Positions 7,252-14,644 of a stretch of 18,886 nt of DNA are shown here, piece after piece; the stretch's first letter is position 1, and every line of letters starts with the position of its first letter. Position numbers and translations under genes: made by a program. The stretch covers positions 1-18,886 of the forward strand of contig PWWM01000170.1 in NCBI GenBank assembly GCA_003561495.1, given 5' to 3'. The notes below the pieces were generated by a model that saw only the letters and a program-made list of their open reading frames with translations, did not search any database and was not told the origin of the DNA. This DNA is from Gammaproteobacteria bacterium (GTDB lineage: Bacteria; Pseudomonadota; Gammaproteobacteria; Xanthomonadales; Wenzhouxiangellaceae).

Positions 7252-8609
7252 GAGCGCTCTCCAACCGGCGCGGTCACGGCGATATCCACTCTCCGGTTGC
7301 GCGCCCTGCCCTCGGCCGTCTCATTGCTGGCCAGTGGCTCGGTATCGGCACGACCCTCGGCCTTGAAGCGACCGGGATTATCCGAAACCACTTTGAGAAT
7401 GCGTTCGACCGATTCAGCGCGCGCCTCGGACAGATACCAGTTGGAAGGAAAACGCAGGGTGCGAATCGGAATATTGTCGGAGTGCCCGCTGACCAGCACC
7501 TGCCCCTCGACCTGGTTGATCGCACGAGCAATTCTTTCAATCACCGGCAAACGATCCGGCTCGACCCGGGCGCTGGCCGAGGCAAACAGCCCGTCACCGG
7601 CCAGACGCACGATGACTTGCCGACCATCGGACTCGAGCAGAACATTGCCGGCGTCGATATCCTCAGCCAGCAATTCGCGCAATGTGACGGCCAGGTCATC
7701 GGTGGTGGCCGGCGCGGCACGGTCAGCCATGTCGAGGCGCTCCATGGCCTCGGCATTGATCATGGCCAGGCGACTCATCAGGGGATCGGAATCCCGGTGC
7801 AGCATGTAACTGAAACCGAAAAAAGTCACCAGCATCAAGGCGGCCGCGATGGACGCAATCGCCCAGGGTGGCAGGTAATTATTCAACCCGACCTTGCCGG
7901 CATTGGCTCCGCGCCAGTGGCCTGACAGATCATGATCATGCTCGGGGCGCTGGTTGCGAATGGCCTCAAACAGAGAATCGCGCACACGTTCCAATTTCTC
8001 GCGCCCATCCGAAGCCGCGCCGTAAGCACCTTCAAAACCCAGCCCGAGGACCACGTAAAGGAACTCGAGTAAATCGATATTCGTGGCGCTGTCCCGCTTG
8101 GCCTTTTCAATGATCCTGAACACCTGCTCGCCGCCCCAGGTTTCACGATGGAACGTGCTCAACAAACTGTTTTCCTGCCAGCGACTGCGACCTCCCCAGG
8201 GCGTACCCAGAACGACTTCATCCAGAAAGGCGCACAGGGTGTAATGGGCATAGCGGACCACATCGGAGCGATAACCGGCACGACCAGCGTCTTCCTCGAA
8301 CTGCTTGAGCTGCTTGACAATGCGGTCTCGCAATGCGCGCAGATCGGGTTCACTGGTCGCGGTGCGCAGGTGAGACGCCAGGCTGAGCAGACGTGCGCCG
8401 GCCGACTCAAGCGGGTTGAGGCCCGGACCGACCGACAATTCCTCGACTCCCGGGCCCGGCGGCGGTCTGCCGGAAGGCCCCGGTGGTGTGGGTGGCGGCG
8501 GTGGCGACCCGGCCCGACGCTGATCACCACCACGCCCCCCCGGAACGGGCTTGATCACGGTCCGATCAGAATCACCACCTGACGGGAAGAAAGGGTCCTT
8601 GTTGCTCAT
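7248..8609 (-). CDS. tssL: TssL (DotU) with C-terminal OmpA-like peptidoglycan-binding domain
   Basis: A 453-aa 'extended' TssL. The N-terminus DPFFPSGG...RTVIKPVPGG (4-25) is family-typical and is followed by a Pro-rich linker (about 35-55). The DotU/DUF2077 cytoplasmic domain spans about 60-220 (ALCAFLDEVVL-like YTLCAFLDEVVLGTPW at about 123-138; LEFLYVVLGLGFEG at about 181-194). A single membrane segment lies at 248-270, and a periplasmic OmpA/MotB domain at about 320-446 (SGHSDNIPI, SNWYLSEARAESV, NRRVDI). It acts with TssM in the inner membrane and would anchor the complex to peptidoglycan through the OmpA domain. Start ATG 8609 has GAGGTG at 8618-8623, 8 bases upstream. The length matches TssL1 of HSI-I (about 450). 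Confidence 0.95.
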   Translation of the reverse strand: MSNKDPFFPSGGDSDRTVIKPVPGGRGGDQRRAGSPPPPPTPPGPSGRPPPGPGVEELSVGPGLNPLESAGARLLSLASHLRTATSEPDLRALRDRIVKQLKQFEEDAGRAGYRSDVVRYAHYTLCAFLDEVVLGTPWGGRSRWQENSLLSTFHRETWGGEQVFRIIEKAKRDSATNIDLLEFLYVVLGLGFEGAYGAASDGREKLERVRDSLFEAIRNQRPEHDHDLSGHWRGANAGKVGLNNYLPPWAIASIAAALMLVTFFGFSYMLHRDSDPLMSRLAMINAEAMERLDMADRAAPATTDDLAVTLRELLAEDIDAGNVLLESDGRQVIVRLAGDGLFASASARVEPDRLPVIERIARAINQVEGQVLVSGHSDNIPIRTLRFPSNWYLSEARAESVERILKVVSDNPGRFKAEGRADTEPLASNETAEGRARNRRVDIAVTAPVGERS

Positions 8610-8676
8610 GGGCGGGTCACCTCAAAACATCCTTGCCCTGCCTGTGGGGGATTTGATTGGCATGGGCCTCAACCGT

Positions 8677-10011
8677 TCACTGTCGGATCGCCCAGAGTTC
8701 CATTTCCAGGTCGGGATATTCGCCCGAGACATGAATGGCGATACCGCCGCTGGACTTGAGATCCTTCCAGTACTGGCTGGAACGATCCAGCTCAAAGTAA
8801 TTGAAACCGGCATGATAGGGAATCTGGCGGGGTGCAACCGGTAAAGGGGAGGCGCCAATTCCGCGCACCTGCTTGTTGACCAGTTCGCGAATCACCTCGA
8901 CCGAACCAATCTTGATCTGGCGCGGCAACTGGCTGCGCAACTGATCACCGGAAATCGAGGCCTTGGCCGCCAGCACGAACATGGCATCGTCGACCAGCGA
9001 CTTGTCGGGAATGCGCCCGACACGGATGCCGTACTTTTTCTCAACCAGCGAGATGTTGACGGCATTCTGTTCGATCACCATGCTCAAGGCATTCCGCAGG
9101 TCCAGCATCACCGGGTGAAAACTTTCCTGCAAGGCTGAGTGACGGTACTCGGGATACGAGCCGGCCATCTTCTTCTGGCTGGAAAATGTCGATAGCTCTC
9201 CAGCCAATGACAGCATGGCTTCATAAAGGCGTTCCGGATGAAGACGATTGCGCTGACTCAGATGATTGAACAATGGAATCGCCCGATTGACCAGCATCAG
9301 CAGCAGAAAGTCGGCGATTTCGGCCACACCACCGCGTCCCGATTGCGACACGCGGGCGGCGAGCGCCTCGGCACGATGGGTCAGTAGTCCGAGAATTTCC
9401 TTGGCATATCCGGCCAGGGTCGGATGACCCTGACAATTGGCCATGCTCGGCACGAAGTCGGGATCGGTGACGATGGAACCATCGGAGCGGCGCTCGACGA
9501 TCCGTGAAAGCGGAATGCAGGCGTACTCGCTGCGATCATCACCTTCCACCAGAAAGCGCGCGTTGATCCGCCCCACCTCGATATCGGCCACCACGGTGGA
9601 ACCGGCCACCGAGTCCCGGGTTTCCATCAGGTCTGACCGGTATCGTGCCAGTTGTTCATCTCCGTCAGGACGATCGAATTCAACCCGACCGGATTTCATC
9701 ACCGGCACGCCAAGATAGATAATGCTGTTCTTCAGGTCTTCGGGCACATCGAGCGGTGTTGGCGCTTCATCCTCGGAGGGAAAACTGAACGGGGTGCCAT
9801 CGGGAAAAACACCGCTGCCCACCTCCAGGGCGATCTTGCCCACCTTGAGGGCTGCCTCGTCAAGCTTGACCTGATCAAACCCCCATGCATCCGGTCGCGC
9901 CAGGCTGTCACGAGCATCGACGAATCGCTGCATGTAGCGATCGAACTGCTGGAAGTGTTGCGGCCGAAGGAACATGCCCTCTGACCAGATCACCTTGCTT
10001 TTCCAGGACAT
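8677..10011 (-). CDS. tssK: TssK, baseplate-membrane complex connector
   Basis: A 444-aa TssK/ImpJ/VasE protein, the usual family length. The N-terminal signature MSWKSKVIWSEGMFLRPQHF is unmistakable, and the C-terminal domain retains HVSGEYPDLEMELWAIRQ. TssK trimers link the TssEFG baseplate wedges to the cytoplasmic domains of TssL and TssM. The start ATG 10011-10009 is preceded by AGGTGG and shares its A with the stop codon of a 36-codon ORF (TGATG), implying possible translational coupling to that ORF or to tssJ beyond it. tssL follows after 67 bases that contain its own good ribosome site. Confidence 0.95.
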   Translation of the reverse strand: MSWKSKVIWSEGMFLRPQHFQQFDRYMQRFVDARDSLARPDAWGFDQVKLDEAALKVGKIALEVGSGVFPDGTPFSFPSEDEAPTPLDVPEDLKNSIIYLGVPVMKSGRVEFDRPDGDEQLARYRSDLMETRDSVAGSTVVADIEVGRINARFLVEGDDRSEYACIPLSRIVERRSDGSIVTDPDFVPSMANCQGHPTLAGYAKEILGLLTHRAEALAARVSQSGRGGVAEIADFLLLMLVNRAIPLFNHLSQRNRLHPERLYEAMLSLAGELSTFSSQKKMAGSYPEYRHSALQESFHPVMLDLRNALSMVIEQNAVNISLVEKKYGIRVGRIPDKSLVDDAMFVLAAKASISGDQLRSQLPRQIKIGSVEVIRELVNKQVRGIGASPLPVAPRQIPYHAGFNYFELDRSSQYWKDLKSSGGIAIHVSGEYPDLEMELWAIRQ

Positions 10012-10121
10012 CAGCCCACCTGCGCTTCGAGTTGACGGGCACGATCAAGGCTTGGAACCATGACCGCGGAAACCGGCCCAGTATACATAACCGAATCCAT
10101 CAGTCCGACCGCAGTAACCAT
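10011..10121 (-). CDS. Putative 36-aa coupled small protein between tssJ and tssK
   Basis: The tssJ-tssK gap is a single open frame. Its ATG (10121-10119) shares the A of the tssJ stop (TGATG), it runs 36 codons without a stop, and its TGA shares its A with the tssK ATG (TGATG). The product begins MVTAVGLMDS and ends ARQLEAQVG; it has no obvious signal peptide, membrane segment or known motif. There is no clear Shine-Dalgarno before its start, so translation would depend on ribosomes finishing tssJ. Third-position GC is only about 54%, which does not strongly argue for coding. Alternatives are a translated but functionless coupling leader for tssK, or a spacer carrying an internal promoter. 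I cannot assign a function. Confidence 0.4.
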   Translation of the reverse strand: MVTAVGLMDSVMYTGPVSAVMVPSLDRARQLEAQVG

Positions 10122-10603
10122 CAACGCCGGTCTATGGATACTTCGATTCGACCTATCCTGACATCGAGGTTGTTGGCCTGATTTGCATCCAACGCGCGAA
10201 CGGCACGCCAGCGCGCATGCTCGATATCGCGATAAGCCGCCACGATGCCGACATAACCGGTGCCCGGCTGGGCAGTAAAACTCAGGCCCTCACTCTGTCC
10301 GGGCTCCAGCTGATACTCCCAGCGCGATACCTGATCGCCCCCCAGTACCGCCGAGTCCTGCTCCAGTAGCGTGAAGAAATCACTGCCCTGAAATACCCCG
10401 GCCGAACGCAATTCATAGACCCTGACCAGAATGGGCGAAGGCCGGTCACTACGATCCGGGTTGACATCACTGCTGGCATTCAGATCCATGCTGACCGTGG
10501 TGGGTGGAGGCGTGGTATCACGAGCACACCCGCTGATCATCATTACCATGGCAACCACCAGCACCATGACCATCCGTGTGTAACGATCACTGCATGCAAT
10601 CAT
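10121..10603 (-). CDS. tssJ: TssJ (SciN), outer-membrane lipoprotein
   Basis: A 160-aa lipoprotein of the TssJ/SciN/VasD family, tethered to the outer membrane and facing the periplasm, where it contacts the TssM C-terminus. It begins MIACSDRYTR followed by a hydrophobic Met/Val-rich signal segment and a lipobox I-S-G-C (Cys26). The mature part shows the TssJ beta-sandwich pattern: SPILVRVYELRSAGVFQGSDFFTLLEQD, GLSFTAQPGTGYVGIVAAYRDIEHARWR and an ending VRIGRIEVSIDRR-like strand. I chose ATG 10603-10601 over an upstream in-frame start at 10672 because AGGGAG (10610-10615) lies 6 bases before it and the signal peptide then has normal length. It follows tagH after 77 bases that include a terminator-like hairpin. 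The length matches HSI-I TssJ1 (about 150). Confidence 0.93.
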   Translation of the reverse strand: MIACSDRYTRMVMVLVVAMVMMISGCARDTTPPPTTVSMDLNASSDVNPDRSDRPSPILVRVYELRSAGVFQGSDFFTLLEQDSAVLGGDQVSRWEYQLEPGQSEGLSFTAQPGTGYVGIVAAYRDIEHARWRAVRALDANQANNLDVRIGRIEVSIDRR

Positions 10604-10622
10604 TCCTTTCTCCCTGGAGTGC

Positions 10623-10646
10623 AAAAGATCGGCCCGAGCGCCGACC
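10623..10646 (-). terminator. Terminator-like hairpin between tagH and tssJ
   Basis: On the transcript GGUCGGC (10646-10640) pairs with GCCGAUC (10633-10627) in a 7-bp stem with one G-U pair and a 6-base loop (GCUCGG), followed directly by UUUU (10626-10623). It has the form of a short intrinsic terminator. Because tssJKLM lie downstream with no strong promoter evident in the gap, it is more likely a partial terminator or attenuator. The U-tract is short, so its efficiency is doubtful. Confidence 0.45.
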
Positions 10647-10680
10647 CAAGAGTGTAATGACATTCGGTACACGAAACCAG

Positions 10681-12213
10681 TCAGGTGTTTTCATCACGCT
10701 GACGGCCGGCGGCAATCTGACGCTCGATTTCGCTCGATGAACGCTCATAGGCCTCGGCGAATTCACGCATGAATATTCTCTTGGCATCATCGCGCAGATT
10801 GGAGGAAATCTCTTCGTAATGACTGGTGAACAGATTCCAGCACTTGGCTTCCCTGATCAAGGGAGCAGAGGCGGAGATCGGAGAAATCTTCTTCAACTTG
10901 CTTTCCAGTTGCTCGGGATTGAACTGGCGAATCACCGACTCAATCGCTCCCTGAACCGCTGCCAGAATGGCCAACTGGTGGGCGCGCAGGTCATTGAGCG
11001 CCTGTTCGAACGACTCGGCGCCACTGATGAAGCCCGGGACATCACGTTCGACAAAAACTCGCCGCATGGCCTCCTCGATGGTCGGAGAAAACTTCAACGG
11101 ATTGTTGCGTGAGCTCGAAATCCGGGTCTGATCAATCCGAAACTCGTTCTTGATTTCGGCACGACTGGCCAGCAATTGCATCAAGCCTTCACCGACCATG
11201 CGCACCACCTGGCCCAACTGTTCAGCGAAATCGTCCGGATCGATTTCCGAAGCGGCATCCTCGATTCCAAGCTCCTCGAGGATCCTGACCATGACATCGC
11301 CCTGCCCGGCCGAACTGCGACTAGCCGGCGCCGGTTTACGCGGCTGAGCTGGACGGGCGGACTTCTCGGCACCTGACAAAGTCGAGGTTCCGCTTGAGGA
11401 TGGACGTGGCTGCTTCGGTGGCGCCTGCTCCGGCCTGGAAGGCGCCGATTCGGATTTCGATGGCTCGGGTTTGGACTCTGCTTTGTCCGAGCTGCCAGTG
11501 GGCGCTTCGAAAAAACCGGTCAGCAAGGCATCCCATTCATCAGGGATATCATCGCCGGAACTCTTTTCGACTCCCGGGGGGGCAAAGTACTCCCTTTCCG
11601 GCGACTGCTGAAACTCCGATGTGCTCGAGCCCGTGGAATCATCATCATCGTCGTCATCAAGATCCAGGCCGCCCGGCTCATCGCCGAAACGATCCGCACC
11701 GAACTGCGGCCCGGTGTCGTGCTCACGTGAGACCGGCTCCTCTTCGACGGTCCCCGGCGTCCGTCCCTCGAGCAGATCATCGAATTCATCGCGCTCCGGT
11801 TCCGGCTCACTCTCACCGCCGGCCTGGGTATCGAGAAGCAGACTGTCCGGATCCTGCGCATCAAAATCATCACCGACGATTACCCCTTGCGGCAGTCCGT
11901 CGATGTGAACGCGAATCTGGAACTCGCCAACATAGATCATATCTCCGTCGGTCAAGGGCGCACTGCGCTGCTTGCCGATCAGACGATCCGGATCATTGTG
12001 AAAAGTGCCATTGGTACTCAGATCCTCGATGGAAAATTCATCGCCTTCGCACTGGATACGGGCGTGTCGACCGGAGGTGTAGAATTTCGGGTCGGGCAGA
12101 ACCCAGTCGTTGTCGGACGAGCGCCCCAACGTACCACCCCGCTCATCGAAAGTGACTTGACTGCCCTCCAGGGTGGGATCGGGGCTCTTCTCAACGGTGA
12201 GAGTGATTTGCAT
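10681..12213 (-). CDS. tagH: TagH/Fha, FHA-domain T6SS regulator
   Basis: A 510-aa Fha1-like protein. The N-terminal FHA phosphothreonine-binding domain (about residues 20-100) shows GRSSDNDWVLPD (30-41), SGRH (47-50) and STNGTFHN (66-73). A long disordered acidic/Ser-Pro-rich linker (about 107-305) includes a run of seven Asp (186-192). The C-terminal domain (about 306-500; VMVRILEELG, NNPLKFSPT, EEAMRRVF) is that found in T6SS FHA proteins. In P. aeruginosa Fha1 is phosphorylated by PpkA and dephosphorylated by PppA to switch assembly on and off; the PppA homologue is present here. It is probably the first gene of the tagH-tssJKLM-tagF-pppA unit. The ribosome site is weak: AAGGTG lies 14 bases before ATG 12213. 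A palindrome and a hairpin lie in its leader. Confidence 0.93.
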   Translation of the reverse strand: MQITLTVEKSPDPTLEGSQVTFDERGGTLGRSSDNDWVLPDPKFYTSGRHARIQCEGDEFSIEDLSTNGTFHNDPDRLIGKQRSAPLTDGDMIYVGEFQIRVHIDGLPQGVIVGDDFDAQDPDSLLLDTQAGGESEPEPERDEFDDLLEGRTPGTVEEEPVSREHDTGPQFGADRFGDEPGGLDLDDDDDDDSTGSSTSEFQQSPEREYFAPPGVEKSSGDDIPDEWDALLTGFFEAPTGSSDKAESKPEPSKSESAPSRPEQAPPKQPRPSSSGTSTLSGAEKSARPAQPRKPAPASRSSAGQGDVMVRILEELGIEDAASEIDPDDFAEQLGQVVRMVGEGLMQLLASRAEIKNEFRIDQTRISSSRNNPLKFSPTIEEAMRRVFVERDVPGFISGAESFEQALNDLRAHQLAILAAVQGAIESVIRQFNPEQLESKLKKISPISASAPLIREAKCWNLFTSHYEEISSNLRDDAKRIFMREFAEAYERSSSEIERQIAAGRQRDENT

Positions 12214-12256
12214 GAGATTCGGCGATACACCTTACCGGGTTCGATCCAATCGTTCA

Positions 12257-12278
12257 GACCCGTTGCGCAGAACGGATC
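12257..12278 (-). other. Stem-loop in the predicted tagH leader
   Basis: The transcript can fold GAUCCGUU (12278-12271) with AACGGGUC (12264-12257) as an 8-bp stem including one U-G pair, around the 6-base loop CUGCGC. It lies about 45 bases before the tagH start, inside the leader that the candidate promoter would produce. There is no U-run, so this is not a terminator. By inference it could be a post-transcriptional control element. Confidence 0.35.
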
Positions 12279-12306
12279 ACACACCAGCCGGCCCACAGCA
12301 CGATCC

Positions 12307-12320
12307 GGTGTCGCGACACC
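12307..12320. promoter_or_regulatory. Perfect 14-bp palindrome over the predicted tagH transcription start
   Basis: GGTGTCGCGACACC is an exact inverted repeat with no spacer. It begins one base beyond the -10 hexamer of the candidate minus-strand promoter, so it covers the predicted start near 12315. This is the expected position of a repressor operator. The binding protein is unknown. Confidence 0.4.
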
Positions 12321-12321
12321 T

Positions 12322-12351
12322 AGTGTAAATGAAGCTCGAGGTTGTGACCAA
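12322..12351 (-). promoter_or_regulatory. Candidate promoter for the tagH-tssJKLM-tagF-pppA unit
   Basis: On the minus strand -35 TTGGTC (12351-12346) and -10 TACACT (12327-12322, four of six) are separated by 18 bases. It sits in the 151-base gap between the upstream E1 gene and tagH, and would give a leader of about 100 bases. The match is modest, so support comes mainly from position and the adjoining palindrome. Confidence 0.35.
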
Positions 12352-12364
12352 TTTCTCCCACCGT

Positions 12365-14596
12365 TCAAGCAAGCAAAGCCTTGCATCGCTCCCACAGACG
12401 ACTTTCAGAGGCCAGCACCAGGTTGGCTGCATCGCCCAGCGGGATATAGCAATCGGCCCCGGTCAACCGGCTGACCGGCTTGCCGCCCAACCCATGTTCG
12501 ACAAGCATTGTGATCACACCTTCGCCGATACCACCATCCGGCCTTCCCTCGTCAAAGACAACAATGGCGCTGCAGTCGCGAGCATTGTTGATAATGCCAT
12601 CCCGGTCCAGGGGCTTGAGCCAGCGCAGGTCGACGACCCGGGTTGCAATCCCGTGCGCTGAACGCAATCTGGCCGCCGTTCGCAAAGCCATTGGCACGCC
12701 GTTGCCGTAGGTGATGATCAAAAGATCCGAGGCATCACCGTGATAAGTGCGGGCGCGCCAAGGGGACAAGTGTTCTCGCGGTGGCGGATAGGTAAACTGC
12801 CATTGGCCGTCGTCGCTTTCATGCAGGTCTTTGGTCATGTATAACGCGATCGGCTCGATGAACGCGCAAACCCGCCCGTCCACCTGGGCCAATGCCGCCA
12901 TGGTTCTAAGCATTCTGACCGCATCGTCGCCGCGCGACGGACAGCCAATGATCAGGCCCGGAATGTCACGCAGGGCGGTCAGCGAATTGTCGTTATGAAA
13001 ATGCCCCCCGAAACCACGTTGGTAGCCGAGCCCGGCAATGCGCATCACCATGGGGTTGCGAAACTGTCCATTGGAGAAGAACTGCAAGGAACAAGCCTCG
13101 CCTCGAATCTGGTCACAGGCATTATGGAAATAGGCCAGGTACTGGATTTCCGGGATGGGCAGATAACCCATGCTGCCCAACCCCTGGGCCAGGCCCAGAA
13201 TGGTGGTCTCGTCCAGCAGGGTATTGAATACCCGCCTGGATCCGAATCGCTTCCACAGTCCACGGGTCACCGTGTAGACACCGCCCTTGCGGGCGACATC
13301 TTCCCCGAAAACCAGTGATTGGGGGTATTTCAGCATCAGGTCGGTCAGCGCCTGATTGATCTGGATGGCGAGGTGTCGGGGTGGTTGGTGTTCGGGCAGG
13401 TTTCGCTCGGACCCAAACGCATCGAGACGCACATCAGGCGCCACCGTCCGCTCAGCCTCGGCATGAACAGCATCGGACCGGTAAGGAGCCAAGGGCATCG
13501 CCACCGCCTCCAGGGTCGTCAAACGAGGGCTGCCATCAGCCCGATCGGCCTCGTCCAGGCAGTGCCGGCGCAGTTGCTCGTAGCGTTTGCGGACGCTCGC
13601 GGGCGTCATCAGTCCGCGGCCCACCACGTATTCGGCACTGCGCAGCAGCGGGTCCAGTGCTTCGGCTGCTTCCAGTTCGGCGGGTGGCCGGTACTCCACC
13701 TCGAAATCGGTGCCGGCATGGCCCATCAACCGGGTGGTCCTCAGATGCAAGAACACCGGACGACGCCGGCGCCGACAGTCGGCAACGGCTGCGGCAACTG
13801 CATCATGGCCGGCACACAGGTCAATGCCATCGGCGAAGCGATAGTCCAGGCCATGGCGTGATTGCACGCTCTCGGCTACCCACCGTCGCGGGCTGGCCAC
13901 CGAGATGCCGATGCCGTTGTCCTCGCAAACCAGCAGAATCGGCAAGGCAAGATTCTGATGACAGGTCCATGAGCAGGTATTCAGGGCCGCCTGGGCGGTG
14001 GCATGATTGAGGGTGGCATCTCCGAAGCTGCACACCACGACACTGTCGTCTGGAATGGGCAAACCGTGTCCGGCACCACCGCCTCGTCCAATGGCCAGCG
14101 CGGCTCCAACCGCCTTGGGCAGGTGTGAGGCAATGGTCGAAGTCTGCGGCAACACCCACAACGGACGGCTGCCCCAGACCTTGTGGCGCCCGCCAGAAGC
14201 CGGATCTGCACTGGCCGCAGCAAAGGACAGGCAGGTATCACGCACGAAATCCAGCCCATCGTCCTTGCGATAGCGCTCAGCCATGAAGGCGCCGGAACGA
14301 TAGTGAAGAAAGGCCGGATCGGTCGCCCGCGTCAGCCGTCCGATCAGGGCGTTGCCCTCATGACCGGACGAACCGATGGTATAGAACACCTTGTTTTCCA
14401 GCCGCTTGACCCGTGCCATCAGATCAAGCTGGCGGGAAACCATCTGACTGTCGAACAACTCCAGCAGGTCGGCGTCGGCCAGTGAACCCGCACGCCTGGC
14501 TGAAACCCGACCCGCCTCGAGTTCATCAAGGTACTGCAGGAAATTTCGATCAACCACTTCGGCGCGGTTGATCTGACGAGCAACATTCCGTGTCAT
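12365..14596 (-). CDS. Fused alpha-beta 2-oxoacid dehydrogenase E1 component (TPP-dependent)
   Basis: A 743-aa protein with an E1-alpha half (about 40-350) fused to an E1-beta half (about 405-743), which are separate subunits in most branched-chain 2-oxoacid dehydrogenases. The alpha half has GSSGHEGN (75-82) and the thiamine diphosphate motif GDATLNHATAQAALN (192-206) ending in CEDNGIGIS (224-232); the longer GDA-to-DN spacing is that of the fused family. The beta half has the E1-beta blocks VFGEDVARKGGVY (429-441), ETTILGLAQGLG (463-474), LLIITYGNG (625-633) and VVDLRWLKPLD (654-664). It would decarboxylate a 2-oxoacid and pass the acyl group to an E2 lipoamide. No E2 or E3 gene is nearby. 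It follows gcdH by 48 bases in the same orientation, and the tagH gene comes next. Branched-chain 2-oxoacids are the default substrate; 2-oxoadipate is an alternative suggested only by gcdH. Confidence 0.87.
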   Translation of the reverse strand: MTRNVARQINRAEVVDRNFLQYLDELEAGRVSARRAGSLADADLLELFDSQMVSRQLDLMARVKRLENKVFYTIGSSGHEGNALIGRLTRATDPAFLHYRSGAFMAERYRKDDGLDFVRDTCLSFAAASADPASGGRHKVWGSRPLWVLPQTSTIASHLPKAVGAALAIGRGGGAGHGLPIPDDSVVVCSFGDATLNHATAQAALNTCSWTCHQNLALPILLVCEDNGIGISVASPRRWVAESVQSRHGLDYRFADGIDLCAGHDAVAAAVADCRRRRRPVFLHLRTTRLMGHAGTDFEVEYRPPAELEAAEALDPLLRSAEYVVGRGLMTPASVRKRYEQLRRHCLDEADRADGSPRLTTLEAVAMPLAPYRSDAVHAEAERTVAPDVRLDAFGSERNLPEHQPPRHLAIQINQALTDLMLKYPQSLVFGEDVARKGGVYTVTRGLWKRFGSRRVFNTLLDETTILGLAQGLGSMGYLPIPEIQYLAYFHNACDQIRGEACSLQFFSNGQFRNPMVMRIAGLGYQRGFGGHFHNDNSLTALRDIPGLIIGCPSRGDDAVRMLRTMAALAQVDGRVCAFIEPIALYMTKDLHESDDGQWQFTYPPPREHLSPWRARTYHGDASDLLIITYGNGVPMALRTAARLRSAHGIATRVVDLRWLKPLDRDGIINNARDCSAIVVFDEGRPDGGIGEGVITMLVEHGLGGKPVSRLTGADCYIPLGDAANLVLASESRLWERCKALLA

Positions 14597-14644
14597 GGAA
14601 CCTCGGCTCCTCGACTGTGGACCTTGCGCTTACCCAGAGCCTCC

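Noticed and set aside
6760..7809. Long plus-strand open frame of about 350 codons opposite tssL and the start of tssM
   Set aside because: It is antisense to two well-supported genes. Its translation is low-complexity (Arg/Ala/Ser/Gly-rich) with no recognisable domain, as expected from GC-rich coding DNA read in the wrong frame.
8622..8663. A 13-codon ORF with a GAGG-like ribosome site in the tssK-tssL gap
   Set aside because: It is too short to judge, its end overlaps the tssL ribosome site, and it lacks the double stop/start overlap seen in the tssJ-tssK gap.
10081..10090. Internal promoter in front of tssK (TATACT on the minus strand)
   Set aside because: The -10 is fair, but no -35 with proper spacing was found. 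It remains only an alternative explanation for the gap.
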